NCBI GenBank assembly: GCA_944548615.1
Contig: OX155963.1
Span: forward strand, 33,077,415-33,141,414
Length of the DNA: 64,000 nt
Direction: 5' to 3'
Source of the DNA: Micropterix aruncella
Lineage: Eukaryota; Arthropoda; Insecta; Lepidoptera; Micropterigidae
Shown here: positions 48,631-59,645 of the stretch, one piece after another
Layout of the letters: the number at the start of each line of letters is the position of its first letter
Numbering within the stretch: the first letter of the stretch is position 1
Position numbers and translations under genes: made by a program
The notes under the pieces: model-generated
Databases searched by the model: none
What the model was told of the DNA's origin: nothing
What the model saw: only the letters and a program-made list of their open reading frames with translations

Positions 48631-49288
48631 GTCCTAAGTAGCTAATGGGAGCTAATGGTCCTGGGGGTGGTTCAGGGTCGTACAAACTCACGGCTCAACA
48701 CTCATTCGGCGGCCTCCACGTAGAAGTGCGAGCCACGGTAGGACTCTGGCCTGCGGTCCTGTTTGCTCTAGGAGTCAACCGTCGGGCGCTCCTAGACGGT
48801 TTGCGCACCGCGAGGCGTCAGATAATCGACTGTGCATTCTGACCGACAACCGGGGGAGTCTGGAAACAATACTTTCTCCTATAGAGCGGGGGTAGTGTTG
48901 TTCACCTTACGACAGCTGCTTTTGAAACGACCAATCACCTACCCGATTCCTGGTGAAATCCGGATAAAGGACGCCGTGTCACTGCTAAACACCGTATCAC
49001 CGCTTCGTAAGGGAGAGGACTGCGCAAGCGACCTCGAACCTGTAACCAGTCGAACGACCGGAGTAATCTGGTTGCAACTGGTAGTAAGGGCGCGAGTGTC
49101 GGCCCGCTGTGTGATTAACCTAGTTATCTCGCGGTAGGGCGTTGGCTTCTTACGGACATGTGGCGTAACTAGAAGATGGACTGTTTTGTACAAAGTCTTC
49201 AGCGCTCACCTCACGGGAGACAGAACGATCTAATATCGTTAAAACTTTCTGAGATGACGGGTTCGTCCGTTGTAGTCGAAAGCTCTAG
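48631..49288 (+). repeat. GC1 repeat, single-orientation copy with 14 bp flanking duplication
   Basis: The left flank 48617-48630 and right flank 49289-49302 both read TTATTACAATATTT. The element runs from GTCCTAAGTAGCTAATGGGA through GGAGTCAACCGTCGGGCGCT and GAGAGGACTGCGCAAGCGAC to ATGACGGGTTCGTCCGTTGT ... CTCTAG. This is the best-defined GC1 copy. The host sequence around it looks like a reversed LINE tail (TTTATTTATTTA at 48590). Confidence 0.78.
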
Positions 49289-49302
49289 TTATTACAATAT
49301 TT

Positions 49303-49699
49303 ATTACAATATTATACATACAAATTCAAGTCACCCTTAAATAATAAATCTAGCTAGAGTGTACAAGTCCATAATAACTGACTTGTATAAGTAAACTGAT
49401 GTTTACATACAAAAGAAAACAAAATAAAATAAAACAAACTATCTATTAATGATAAAAATGAGATAGCAGGGAGTTAATATTTTAGCTTACAAAGGAATAG
49501 ACAAAAGATGTCCTTCTCAGTGGGCAAGGAGGGATATCATAGAGGATATAGCCCTCCCAACTAGTCTACAAAATATTTGTACAATGTTTAAGCCCATTAA
49601 AAAATAGATGCGATCTCCTAGCTCTGTAATTTACGGGTACCTACAATTAAAACACATTAAAATAATAATAGTGCAAGTAAATATAGAAAGAAAATAAAA
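49303..49699. other. Probable reversed LINE 3' UTR, unassigned
   Basis: Continues the TACATACAAATTCAAGTC type sequence after the GC1 insertion; no coding part. Confidence 0.3.
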
Positions 49700-50075
49700 C
49701 ACAACTGCCGTTAGAGATAGTAAACTATTGTATTTATAATTATTGTTATTACGGTTTTTTTATTATATATTTGTGCTTTATGTATTTATCCAAATTTAAA
49801 TATATATATATTTCCGGAATGTACTCAATCAGACCTTTTATTTGACACTAAAGACGATATATTTATGTTAATTTTTACACTTTAGGTACCCTATGATACT
49901 CGGGATGACATAACGATTCTAACAATATCACCCACTTCTAAATCGGTTGAGTTATTTAGAAGTTATGGCGGAATAAAAATCAGGGTTTCATCATTATTAC
50001 ATGCCGGATTTTGCCGAGTAAAATTGCGTAGTTTTAAAATTTTACAAATTGTTGGATTGGCATAAATTCGTAGGA
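49700..50075 (+). repeat. CT1 repeat copy
   Basis: AGTAAACTATTGTATTTATA, CCGGAATGTACTCAATCAGA, ACATAACGATTCTAACAATA, CACTTCTAAATCGGTTGAGT. Confidence 0.7.
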
Positions 50076-50639
50076 ACCAAAAACTACTTTTTTATAAAGG
50101 GCTGGTTTATTATTAAAACCAATTTTACCAATAGTATTAATAACGACATTGAATTATTAGTGACATCTACCGCATTTTTATATAGGCTGATTACATCACA
50201 GTAATAATACGGAAAGCCATCTGATAATCTATTTGAACATTAAAACGTCTAATTATTATGTTAAAACCTATATAACATATTAAAATTGAGATATTTATGT
50301 AAGTAATAATAAGATAATAAGACCTATGATTTAACATTTCCTTCGTTGTTATATTATTATTTTATTATGATATTGGATACCGTAGGCGTGTTTAGAACGC
50401 CATGAATTGGGCTACTAAACATAGCAGATGGTTAATCAATGTTTGAAACTATAAGTGCCGTTCTCCACGTTTAGCTTCATTGTAAAATCCTAGCTTCTAA
50501 AACGTAGTACGATATTGAGCAATCTAAAAACCTATATAATTATTGATATTATATAGTATATTTAATTAAACATAAATTGAAAATTAATTTATTACAAGGC
50601 ATTTCGACAACATATTTAAAATGAGTATAAACCGTCCAT

Positions 50640-50990
50640 CTCAAACACGTTTCCCGGTTAGGACTGTTTGTGTAATACATAACGTGATCATAGGTCCCGC
50701 TTTGGGCGGGACAGCCCCGCTTTCAGGCTGTCTGTCCCGCTGTCCCCAGCGAGAGCAAAAATGCCCCGCTTTCGCGAACACACCAAAAGATAATTTAAGC
50801 CCAAAAGATGACAAAATCACAAGCTGGAATTCTGACAATGTTGCTGCTGAAGACCGTTGGGTGGAGTTGTTCAAACACTTCCATGATAACAATCTCAACT
50901 GTAATAACTTTCGTATAATTTTATTTATTTTTATTTATTTAAAGAAATGCGCATTTTTTAAACTACAGTACATTACATATTATCATTAGA
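50640..50990 (+). mobile_element. Possible hAT element fragment
   Basis: GGTCCCGCTTTGGGCGGGAC and CTGTCCCGCTGTCCC near 50693-50745 resemble a hAT-like terminal region. The following frame gives EDRWVELFKHFHDNN, vaguely hAT transposase-like. The evidence is thin. Confidence 0.35.
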
Positions 50991-51954
50991 GGCTCCGTTG
51001 TAAATAGTAGCAAAAAGAAGAGTACCGCAGCCCAGTCCTTCTTTAGATCAAAACTGCCTAACTAGGCCTAGGCCCGTACTAAGGCAAGCGTATCAAGAAA
51101 ATAGCGGCTTGTGCATACTTCAAACTGCATATGTTAAAAGAGAAAAAAAATAAAAAAATAGTATCTAATAATATTAGGAATTAACTTAAGGCAATAAACA
51201 ATGTATGTAGAAATTAATCATTACTCTAAAAACTAGGTCATTGATATGTCAATGCGTCTGTCAGTCTGTCAGTCTGCAAATTATATTTGTAAAATACCTA
51301 TCATAAAGCACAATAAAATTAATTTCAATAACACGAAAAAGGTAAATAATAAATAGGAATTACAATGAATAGTGAAATAATCAAATTGAAATAATTATGG
51401 AAGGAAAAAGGAATTATAATAAATAGTCAAAAAATCAAATTGAAATAGTACGAGGATTATCAAATTGAAATAGTCAATTATACATAAAATGTGCATGTTA
51501 CTAGTTATAATATAATTTTAATTTTATAATATAATTTAATTATTGAGTATGTTTTATATCTGCCTGGAAGTAACGAACCTGACGAAAGAGTTTTTATCTC
51601 TAATGAATAAATATGGACCAGTGAAAAAACACAGTTAAGTGTCTCAGTTTTAAAAGCCATTTTGATTACCAAGACTAACATTAATAAATCATTTAATCAA
51701 CTCCATTCTTACTTAAAAACTAGACCCGATATTTTAAAACAATTTGCTCCTCCGACAAATATAAAACAACTGCGTAGATATCTACTTATTATTAGTAATA
51801 CAGTAATTTTTGAATAAAAAGTAGTAAAAGACCAATATGTTTTTTTTCTACAAAGGCGTCCCCGCTTTGACGAAAAAAATAAATGGTCAGTTAGTATACA
51901 CAGACATATTGTGTAAATTGTCAACTGTTTTTTGAAGCCGCTAAATCTGTTTAT
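50991..51954. other. No gene found
   Basis: AT-rich; a duplicated block (AAATAGTCAAAAAATCAAAT and relatives) around 51355-51470 is the only local pattern. Confidence 0.4.
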
Positions 51955-52765
51955 TTTGCATATTTCCACTCCCTCATAACATTCTGTTTTGGGGAATGGC
52001 ACCAAACTCAAAAAGAATTTTTCTCCTCCAGAAAAGAGCGGTACGCAGTTTATATAAAGTCTCTCCAAGAAGATCTTGTAAGCCGCTGTTCGTAGAATCA
52101 GGAATCATGACTCTATTTTCTTCCTACATCTACCAAAATATTATGTACGCTCGTAGACACCTAGCAGAAGTTCCGGTGAATAGTGATTTTCATCATCACG
52201 ATACGAGGTATAAATCCAATCTCCACATAAACCGACAGCGATTTAGCAAAGTGCAATACAGTTTTATACACCAAAATTTGTCCTTCTATAATAGGATTCC
52301 TTGGAGAGTACCAATTTAAAAAGGTAATTATAAATAATTTGGTAAGAAACCCAATTTATGGTATAAGGGAGTTTGAAAATTCCGAGTTTATTTTCCATGT
52401 TGACATTCTAATTCTCATATAATTTAGTATACATCTATTTATGTTTAAATCATTCTTTGAGCTTCATATTAAAAATACGAAGGCATATTGCTGGATTGAC
52501 AATAAAATTATTTTACGTTGATTATTCTACATAGAATTTGCATTTCTATTTTAATATATTATTCTTTCTTACTATTTAATGACATTAGTATATTTTGATT
52601 ATTTGTGAGTAGGTAATATTGAATATAATATTATAGCCATGACAACTATCGTGATAGTTATGTTTTTAATAATTAAATTTTAAGCATTTAATTTTGTGAC
52701 GCATCCAAGTGTAGGAATGCCTATCTACTGGAGTAGTTGATTGTATTGTATTGTATTGTAATTTA
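51955..52765 (+). mobile_element. LINE-A, longest copy
   Basis: Starts TTCCACTCCCTCATAACATT (FHSLI), shifts frame, then is open 51996-52319: KRIFLLQKRAVRSLYKVSPR, SCKPLFVESGIMTLFSSYIY, NIMYARRHLAEVPVNSDFHH, HQNLSFYNRIP. The 3' UTR ends in TTGTATTGTATTGTATTGTA. Jockey/CR1-type C-terminus. 5'-truncated. Confidence 0.85.
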
Positions 52766-54129
52766 AAAATCTGAAATCTGCAATCTGAAAGGTATTTCTT
52801 TCATACCGTTGCCTCTAAACTTGTGCCAAAAAAGTAGACCATGGTTTTTGAGTGTCATTGAGGTTAACTTGCTGTAATATGAAATACGAAATTGAAATTT
52901 AGAAATATAAATTAGTTAAAGCTGCTGAGATTGATTAGGAAAAAGATGACTGATTAGGAAACTGAGATACATAATCTTTTTTACGATATGAGTTTAATAG
53001 ACACGATTACTTTCCGAGCATAGCAATGCAGAGGCGATTTTTAGTTCTCTCTTCCTTATTTGATCTTTAGCGATTCGCATCATAACTAGCTTTTCGCAAT
53101 CCTCCAAATCAGTTAGATTCTTTTTTCAATTGACAAATGCGCAGTCCAAACTGGTTGTGAAGTCCTCATCCATAAGCAGCGCTAATCCCTAACCAAAAAC
53201 TCGTGTCATGGTTGAAATACGTACATCGAAAACACCAATACACACACCTTAATTGACATACACATGCGTTTAATTATTTCCTACAGCTCCCACACAATGC
53301 TGAGAATTCACAGGTTTTATGAATTTTCCATATGAAAGCGTCCGAATGTACATAATCAGTCGGAATGAAAGTTTTGGGGACGATCGTGTTGGAGGGATAT
53401 TTATAATTAGAAGCGGTAGCCTCCGGATCTGACGATGAATAATTTTCGGTCATATTTCGTAGTAATAGGCGGAAGAACCCTCGGAAAACGAATGGGTCCC
53501 AAACTTGTCACATCTTCGTGGGTAGGCACGCAAAGTAAACGCGATATTGTTATTACGCCCTAATTAAATCGGATTTGGAGAGCTACATATGTTTATTTAC
53601 GTAGCAGGGCTTATTTGTGATTACGCAGCATTATTTGCTCGTACGTCAACTAATGCAAATATTTATTGTTTTAATTCAGAATTCAGCTTGTCGGGGACTA
53701 GGGAATTTTTGGAGTTTACTCCTTAAAAATCGAGGAACCCCTTCTTAAGAATCGATGTCATTTAAAGCCCCCGGTATGAGAATTGGATGGACAGTAAAAT
53801 CAAATATTAACATTAAATTTTGCTAATTTATATATAACAATAAAACAATATATAACAATTAAAGCATTAAAATTTGCCAATTTCGAACCAATTCATACTG
53901 ACTTATACATTTTTTATACTTATACCTGTACTTGCATATTATACGTATTTATTACTTGTTATAAATGTACTAATACCAATTTACATGTCTATGATTATAT
54001 TATTATACACCTCAACGTATGATTTATATTAGGTACATGTCTGATGTCAACGTAATGTTGATTTCTCTAGTCATAACTGTAATGTTGATTTCTTTAAGAA
54101 AAAATACATTATCTATATAGATAGAATTC
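52766..54129. other. No gene found
   Basis: Unassigned DNA without convincing coding frames. Confidence 0.4.
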
Positions 54130-54450
54130 CGGAAATATAAATCTATCTATATAGTTAGATGTATATTTCCGGAATTAACTCAATCAGACCTTTTATTTGA
54201 CGACATTAAACATGATATATTTATGTTAATTTATTGACAATTGGACATATAAATAAGTATTATTTTGACATGTGGACAGTTTAGGTACCCTATGACACTC
54301 AGGATGACATAGCGATTCTAACAATATTACACTTTTAAATCGGTTATAGCGTTTAGAAGTCATGGTGGAAAAAAAACTCAGGGTTTCATTATTAATATAT
54401 ACCGGATTTTTTCCGAATACAGTTGCGTAGTTTTATAATTTTCCAAAATT
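54130..54450 (+). repeat. CT1 repeat copy
   Basis: TTTCCGGAATTAACTCAATC, TTTATTGACAATTGGACATA, GATGACATAGCGATTCTAAC and ACTTTTAAATCGGTTATAGC. Confidence 0.7.
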
Positions 54451-54474
54451 TTGGATTGTAAAAAATTCGTAATA

Positions 54475-54510
54475 ACACAAAACGGTATTTTTTTTAATAA
54501 CCGTTTTGTG
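54475..54510. other. Inverted repeat with 14-15 bp arms
   Basis: CACAAAACGGTATT and AATAACCGTTTTGTG pair apart from one unpaired base. It is immediately followed by a second palindrome. Confidence 0.85.
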
Positions 54511-54587
54511 ACAATCCACAAAATATTACCGATATTTATCGGTATTTAAATATTACCGATATTTATCGGTAATATTTTGTGGATTGT
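54511..54587. other. 77 bp near-perfect palindrome
   Basis: ACAATCCACAAAATATTACC at the left is the inverse of GGTAATATTTTGTGGATTGT at the right. The centre contains two copies of CCGATATTTATCGG, itself nearly self-complementary. Confidence 0.92.
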
Positions 54588-54639
54588 AATAATTAAACAC
54601 TCGGTATAATGTATTTTGCTAAATTAATATCTCAAATAT

Positions 54640-55020
54640 TTCATGATGACGGCGAAGAGGAAAAACGAAAAAACTAAACTGTCAAATGATGAATGTCAAC
54701 ACCCACCGCGTAACACGACGTTTTTTTTATATTTTTATTAGCTAAATGAATACAGCATATTCATTTTATGACATAACTTTTATATTAAAGACGCTGCTTT
54801 CTCTTTATATGAGAACAAGAACTCACGACACGGGGAGACCAAACGATTCTAGCAATACAACACACTTTTAAATCGGTTCAAGCGTTTAAAAGTTATGTTG
54901 AAATAAAGAAACGGGAAATATCGGGAAATTTACGGGAAAACGGGAAATAAGAAACGATGAATCATAAACACATAAAACTACTTTTTGGGCAGTCGAGTAA
55001 AAAAACACACCGACTTGTTT
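54640..55020 (+). repeat. CT1 repeat copy with compensated hairpin
   Basis: CTTTTAAA (54865-54872) pairs with TTTAAAAG (54885-54892), where other copies have CTTCTAAA with TTTAGAAG. Downstream: AACTACTTTTTGGGCAGTCG. Confidence 0.7.
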
Positions 55021-55101
55021 GAAACCGCTCAGTATTTGCCTTCATAACGAGATAGACACATTATTAAACGATCGAGTATTCAGCCAATATTTCGATCATT
55101 A

Positions 55102-55989
55102 TCTATACTAATATAATAAAGAGGTAAAGTTTGTGACGTTGTAGGAAGTAATCTCTGGATATACTGAACTGATTTTGAAAATTCTTTTACCAATAGAAAG
55201 CCACGTTATTTGTGAGTATCCTAGGCTATATATTAATCCGAAAAATGAAAGACTTTTTCGTGGTAGTCGGATTTGCAAAGTAAGTCGGAGTATAAACGGT
55301 CGAACGAAAACGTTTCTAACTAACGCTGCCTTAACGATGAGAGATATATCATTAAGTTCTAGAGAAAGTTGTAGATCTTGATAATGCCCATAAAAAAGTC
55401 AGCGGAAGCTTATGTCTAACTTTTATATTTAAGTCACAAAAAGTAGTATTTTATATTTGAAAAATAATTTAAATCGTTATTGGTCACGTTTATTGGTCAT
55501 ATTATCAACAATTATGAATTCCCATCAAAATAAGTAAATATATCGTCTCAAGTGTTTAAAACAAAAGACTTTTCCCTTTTACTGCATAAATAGTTAAAGA
55601 GATAATACGATTTAGGTATGGAACCGCGACCGTGTCGTAATCTATATTAATACAATAAAGAGGTAAAGTTTGTGAGTTTGTGAGGTTGTATGAAGTAATC
55701 TCTGGGTCTACTAAAACAAACTCTGGGACTACTAAACAAAAGACTTTTCCCTTTTACTGGATATAATTTAATAAGACACTCACAAATAAGACATTCAAAA
55801 GAAGACACTCACAAAGAACGGTAATATAGTCAAATTGGCATGCAAATACATACATACATGTAAAAATATAACCCTTCTTTTGGCAGTCAGGAAATAAATC
55901 ATAGCACTCGGTACTAACCGAGCCACACTCGTAATTTCATCACAGGTAAAAAGTTTCACCGCCCAACGAAGTGGGCACGGGTCAGCTAG
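55102..55989 (+). mobile_element. Hel-A, rearranged copy with a second internal 5' end
   Basis: A|TCTATACTAATATAATAAAG at the left and GGGCACGGGTCAGCTAG|T at the right, with hairpin GCCCA ACGAAG TGGGC. At 55641 a second 5' terminus begins (A|TCTATATTAATACAATAAAG), followed by a shortened body. The region is thus one Helitron copy lacking its 3' end joined to one with an internal deletion. Confidence 0.85.
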
Positions 55990-56258
55990 TTTCATATAAG
56001 TGTAATTTGTACATTTTATTTTATGATACTGTATCAATATCGCCAATACAAAGATATATCTGTAACCCTTTGTAGCCCAAGATCTTCAAACAAAAAATAA
56101 TGTTGATAATGAGATAGATTTAAGCAAATAAAAAAACACGTATTTCTCAGAAATTTTAAAATATTTATTATTAATCATTTATTTGACATTTAAGGGAATG
56201 TGACATTATTGTAACATTGAAGTGAACGTATAAAAATTTGAAACAATTATTTTGTTTA

Positions 56259-56588
56259 TTATAATGCTACACTGCATTTTTCGCAAATTGTTTGTGAAAC
56301 TCCAGTGCACTTGGGAATCTTGCAACGTATCCTTTTTTTAACCCAAATCGGCCAATGACCGACCTGGTCCTGCCTTACTGCCAATGGAGGAACATGTTGC
56401 GCAGGGCCCTTATGTTTTCTGGCTTGAATTTCGTCTTCTAATGACCTTCGACTCTTGATGTTAGGCTTCAGGCCAAGCTCGCATAAGGTCTCGAATATCT
56501 CAAGTTTAAATTCTGCTGAAGACATTTGTTTGCCGTTGAGATAGTTTGCCTTCCTTATTCTTCGGTATAATAAGCAAGAATTTGCCAT
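56259..56588 (-). pseudogene. piggyBac-type transposase, C-terminal remnant
   Basis: The minus-strand frame reads MANSCLLYRRIRK, EFKLEIFETLCELG, RRSLEDEIQARKHKGPAQ, VRQDQVGHWPIWVKKRIRCK and a short Cys cluster (CKIPKC, CEKC). This is the end of a PGBD/piggyBac transposase with its C-terminal zinc-binding segment. The catalytic DDD domain is gone: a stop lies seven codons before the first Met. Confidence 0.8.
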
Positions 56589-56897
56589 AGACTGTTCCAG
56601 TAAATGTTAGAACATCCTAACTTGCCATCTTTTGATTCGAAATTTTGAATGGATAAAATTATATTCTTACCTACAGGTTTCCACGAAAACCACACAATTG
56701 TATACACTTTTTATATTTTTTTAACAGTCATTCAACACCTGCCTTAGTTCTAATTTATCACGCAACATTTAAACTCACATAAGTCGCTTAATTACGCTAT
56801 CTATGATTTTTACTCGATACTAAGTGGTAGGGTACAGTAGTGCTAGACGGATTCAAATGAACTAAATAAATTTAGTGCCTTATTTAGGGGGATTTTA

Positions 56898-58453
56898 CAA
56901 ACCCGAACCCGTTGAGTGTCTCAAGCTCTGGGATAAGGAGATAGAATACGCTACAGTAGTCAAATACCTTGGAGTCTATCTAGACCCAAAGCTCAATTGG
57001 AAGCACCACCTCGAGCGCAAGAGAACAACCTTCTATGCCTCTTTGTGGACGTGCAAAAGAGTCATGGGAAAAACCTGGGGGTTCAAACCCAGGGTCGCCT
57101 TATGGCTCTACAGGGCAGTACTGCTGCCTAGACTAACCTATGCTGCAATAGTCTGGTGGTCCAGGGTGAAAAAGCTTGAGACACTAAAAATGCTTAAAAG
57201 CCTTCAAGGTAAAAACCTGAGGGCTGCAACTGGCGTCATGAAGACCACCCCAACAGCGGGATTAGAGGTGGCACTCTGCTGCCCGCCTCTGGACAAGCTC
57301 ATCATCCACTCCGCCAGACTTACAGCATACAGACTGAAGTGTTTGGGCGAGTGGAAGCGAGGAGGGCACAATCATCCTGAGCTAAACCTCCTCCACAAAA
57401 GCCCATTCACTCTGACCCAGGATCGACTACGGAAAAAAAATTCGGTAGAGAAATCCTCTAAAATCCTAATCCCCACCAGGGAAGAATGGAAAAATCCGCA
57501 GTGGCTTCAAAGCCACAACGCAGACGCCTGGTTCACCGACGGCTCAGGAACAAATGGACGTTTTGGGGCAGGCGTGTACGGACCCAAAACCAACCACAGA
57601 ATCAGCATCCCCCTTGGACAATACGCTACGGTTTTCCAAGCCGAGGTACTTGCCATATTGGAATGCATAAAACTACAAAGTCGACTTGAGGTAAAAAACA
57701 GACAAATCCTCATCTGCTCTGACAGCAGAGCAGCACTGGACGCTCTGGCTAAAGCCACCACAGAATCTTCTGTGGTCTGGGACTGCATGCAGGAGCTCAA
57801 CAAATTGGGAAAATCCAACAAAATCACCCTAATATGGATACCGGGTCACCAAGGCATACCCGGAAACGAAGAGGCCGACAGACTGGCAAAACTGGGCACA
57901 CTGGATTGCCCAGTGGAGCCAGCTGTAGGGGTCCCCTTCGCTACAGGTAAGAAAATCATCAGGGACTGCTTGGAGCAGGAACATCGGGCTTCCTGGAAAC
58001 AGAGTCAGGGATGTCGCCAGGCAAAAGCCATGATGGAGCAACCACTACAGAAGAAAACCAAGGCCCTACTTGACATGAGCAAGAAGAACCTTAGAACCAC
58101 TATCGGTCTCCTCACCGGACACACGACCCTTAGAGCTCATCTATTCAACCTTGGTTTGACTGAGAGCAAGGATTGCCGAATATGCGGCGAGGAACCTGAA
58201 GACAGCATACACATTATTGGTCGCTGTCCAGGGCTCGCCGCCAAAAGACACAGTTTACTGGGACGAGCCTTTCTCGAACCCAGCGATCTGCCCAACTTGA
58301 AGGTCAGTGACCTGCTTGGACTGGTAAGAAGTACCGGGCTACTAGCTGACCACTGACCTAATCACACAGTGGGTAGTTACAAAAGACCTTACAGATCTAG
58401 GTGACATCAAGGGCTGGAAACAAGCCCCCCACTCCATCTACTACTACTACTAC
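56898..58453 (+). pseudogene. 5'-truncated LINE with RNase H (I/R1-like), open to its stop
   Basis: An uninterrupted frame from the 5' truncation point to TGA at 58354-58356. Order: RT tail (VVKYLGVYLDPKLNWKHHL, VLLPRLTYAAIVWW), RNase H with D of WFTDGSGTNGRFGAGVY, E of VFQAEVLAILECI, D of ICSDSRAALDAL and the GHQGIPGNEEADRLAKLG box, then a zinc motif CRICGEEPEDSIHIIGRC. A TAC-repeat tail ends at 58453. TAGGGGGATTTTA flanks it on both sides. RNase H places it with I/R1/LOA-type groups. The first residues of the open frame (from the GTG at 56875) come from target DNA, so there is no native start codon. Clean frame and perfect duplication suggest recent insertion. Confidence 0.9.
58434..58453 (+). 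repeat. (TAC)n tail of the RNase H LINE
   Basis: CATCTACTACTACTACTAC directly before the right target duplication (58454-58466). Confidence 0.9.
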
Positions 58454-58514
58454 TAGGGGGATTTTAGGGGAATTAGTAGTTTGTTACAGAAATGTCACAT
58501 GAAGCTATAAAGGG

Positions 58515-59099
58515 TTAAAAATAGTTTGCATTTTCCTTGAGGAAAACTTACCCTTTCGACTCATTTATTTACTTTCATGACAGAATATGCAATTTGCGTA
58601 ATCGCCGTGTTAGATCGCACTAGCGGCAAGTGTATTTCCCTGGAGAGAGAGAGCTGCGGATGCTCAATCTGGCTCGCGATGGTAACAAACGGGGACAGAC
58701 GCATCCGCCCAGCTAACTCCCAACTTGGGGGATATTTTCAAAAGCCTTATCGTCCATTCGTCCCCGCCTTAACCTAACAAAAGCTGTGTTGCCGAGCAAC
58801 GTTTCATTTTTATCGCGTCAACTCACACGAGACTGGATATACAAAGTAACAAACTAGAGCGGAGATACATACGCGGCATTCGCATAAGCACACCCCTGAC
58901 TGACTTCAATTGACAAATATCACAGGAATTAGTGCATAGTGCACTGCACAATTGGAAAAAGCAGCAGGCGACGAAACAAACTACTTAAAGGAAACTCCAA
59001 AACCTGCTTACAAACAAACCGCAGTAGTGTCCTTATTCCAATGAGGTGGATGAAGAAAGAAGCTAATCCATCCGCCACCCGAGCAGGTTTTCTTATATA
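58515..59099. other. No gene found
   Basis: The frame at 58577-58777 shows no known domain. Confidence 0.4.
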
Positions 59100-59645
59100 T
59101 CTATTTAAGAATTAATTATTATAAAACATTGATTTGCTTACAAAAATAACAGGAACCGAATGGCAAAACCTTAACCCTTTGCTTATTTGATTCTGTTACC
59201 CAGCTGGGACTAGCCCGTTCTAGCGTGGACAGGACTCTAATATTACAATCAAGTTTGCTTGAGCTTGATTGCTTACAGATGTACAAGTTTTAGTTAAACG
59301 CTAATAACACTAAATTGCCCTAAACTGTGGTCTTCAAAAAAAAATAATAATAACAAAAAATATTAAAAGATAATATAATAAATAAAATGCAATTCCATTA
59401 TATAATCGGCAATAACATAAAATTCGATTAAATAATCAAAATAAAATTATATGTGAGAAAAGAAAGAAACAGTCATTATTATTTAATATATGGAAATAAA
59501 GGATTTAATATAAAAATATCTAGTCAAAAAAAGTACAATTCATTGTCAAACTAATATATAACAACAAAGTTAAATAATTTTTGGTAGTTAGTTCAATGTT
59601 AAAATATATTCAACATACATGTTTAAAAATATGTTTAAATTTGTG
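59100..59645 (-). repeat. TL1 repeat, reversed
   Basis: TAAGAATTAATTATTATAAA, ACAGGAACCGAATGGCAAAA, CCCAGCTGGGACTAGCCCGT, GTGGTCTTCAAAAAAAAA and onward match the reverse of 37640-38330. Confidence 0.75.

Larger units (their letters stand above)
56066..58514 (-). mobile_element. piggyBac-like element, internally deleted, split by a LINE
   Basis: Left end TAACCCTTTGTAGC (site GTAA, one change from TTAA) and right end GCTATAAAGGGTTAA are inverted. Subterminal ATGTGACATTATTGTAACA (about 56195) and TGTTACAGAAATGTCACAT (about 58483) are also inverted. Inside is a transposase C-terminus (56259-56588). A LINE (56898-58453) with a 13 bp target duplication separates the rest. Confidence 0.78.

Noticed and set aside
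50621..50989. Possible hAT transposase gene
   Set aside because: Only about 15 residues look transposase-like and the catalytic and dimerisation regions are absent; kept only as a low-confidence repeat fragment.
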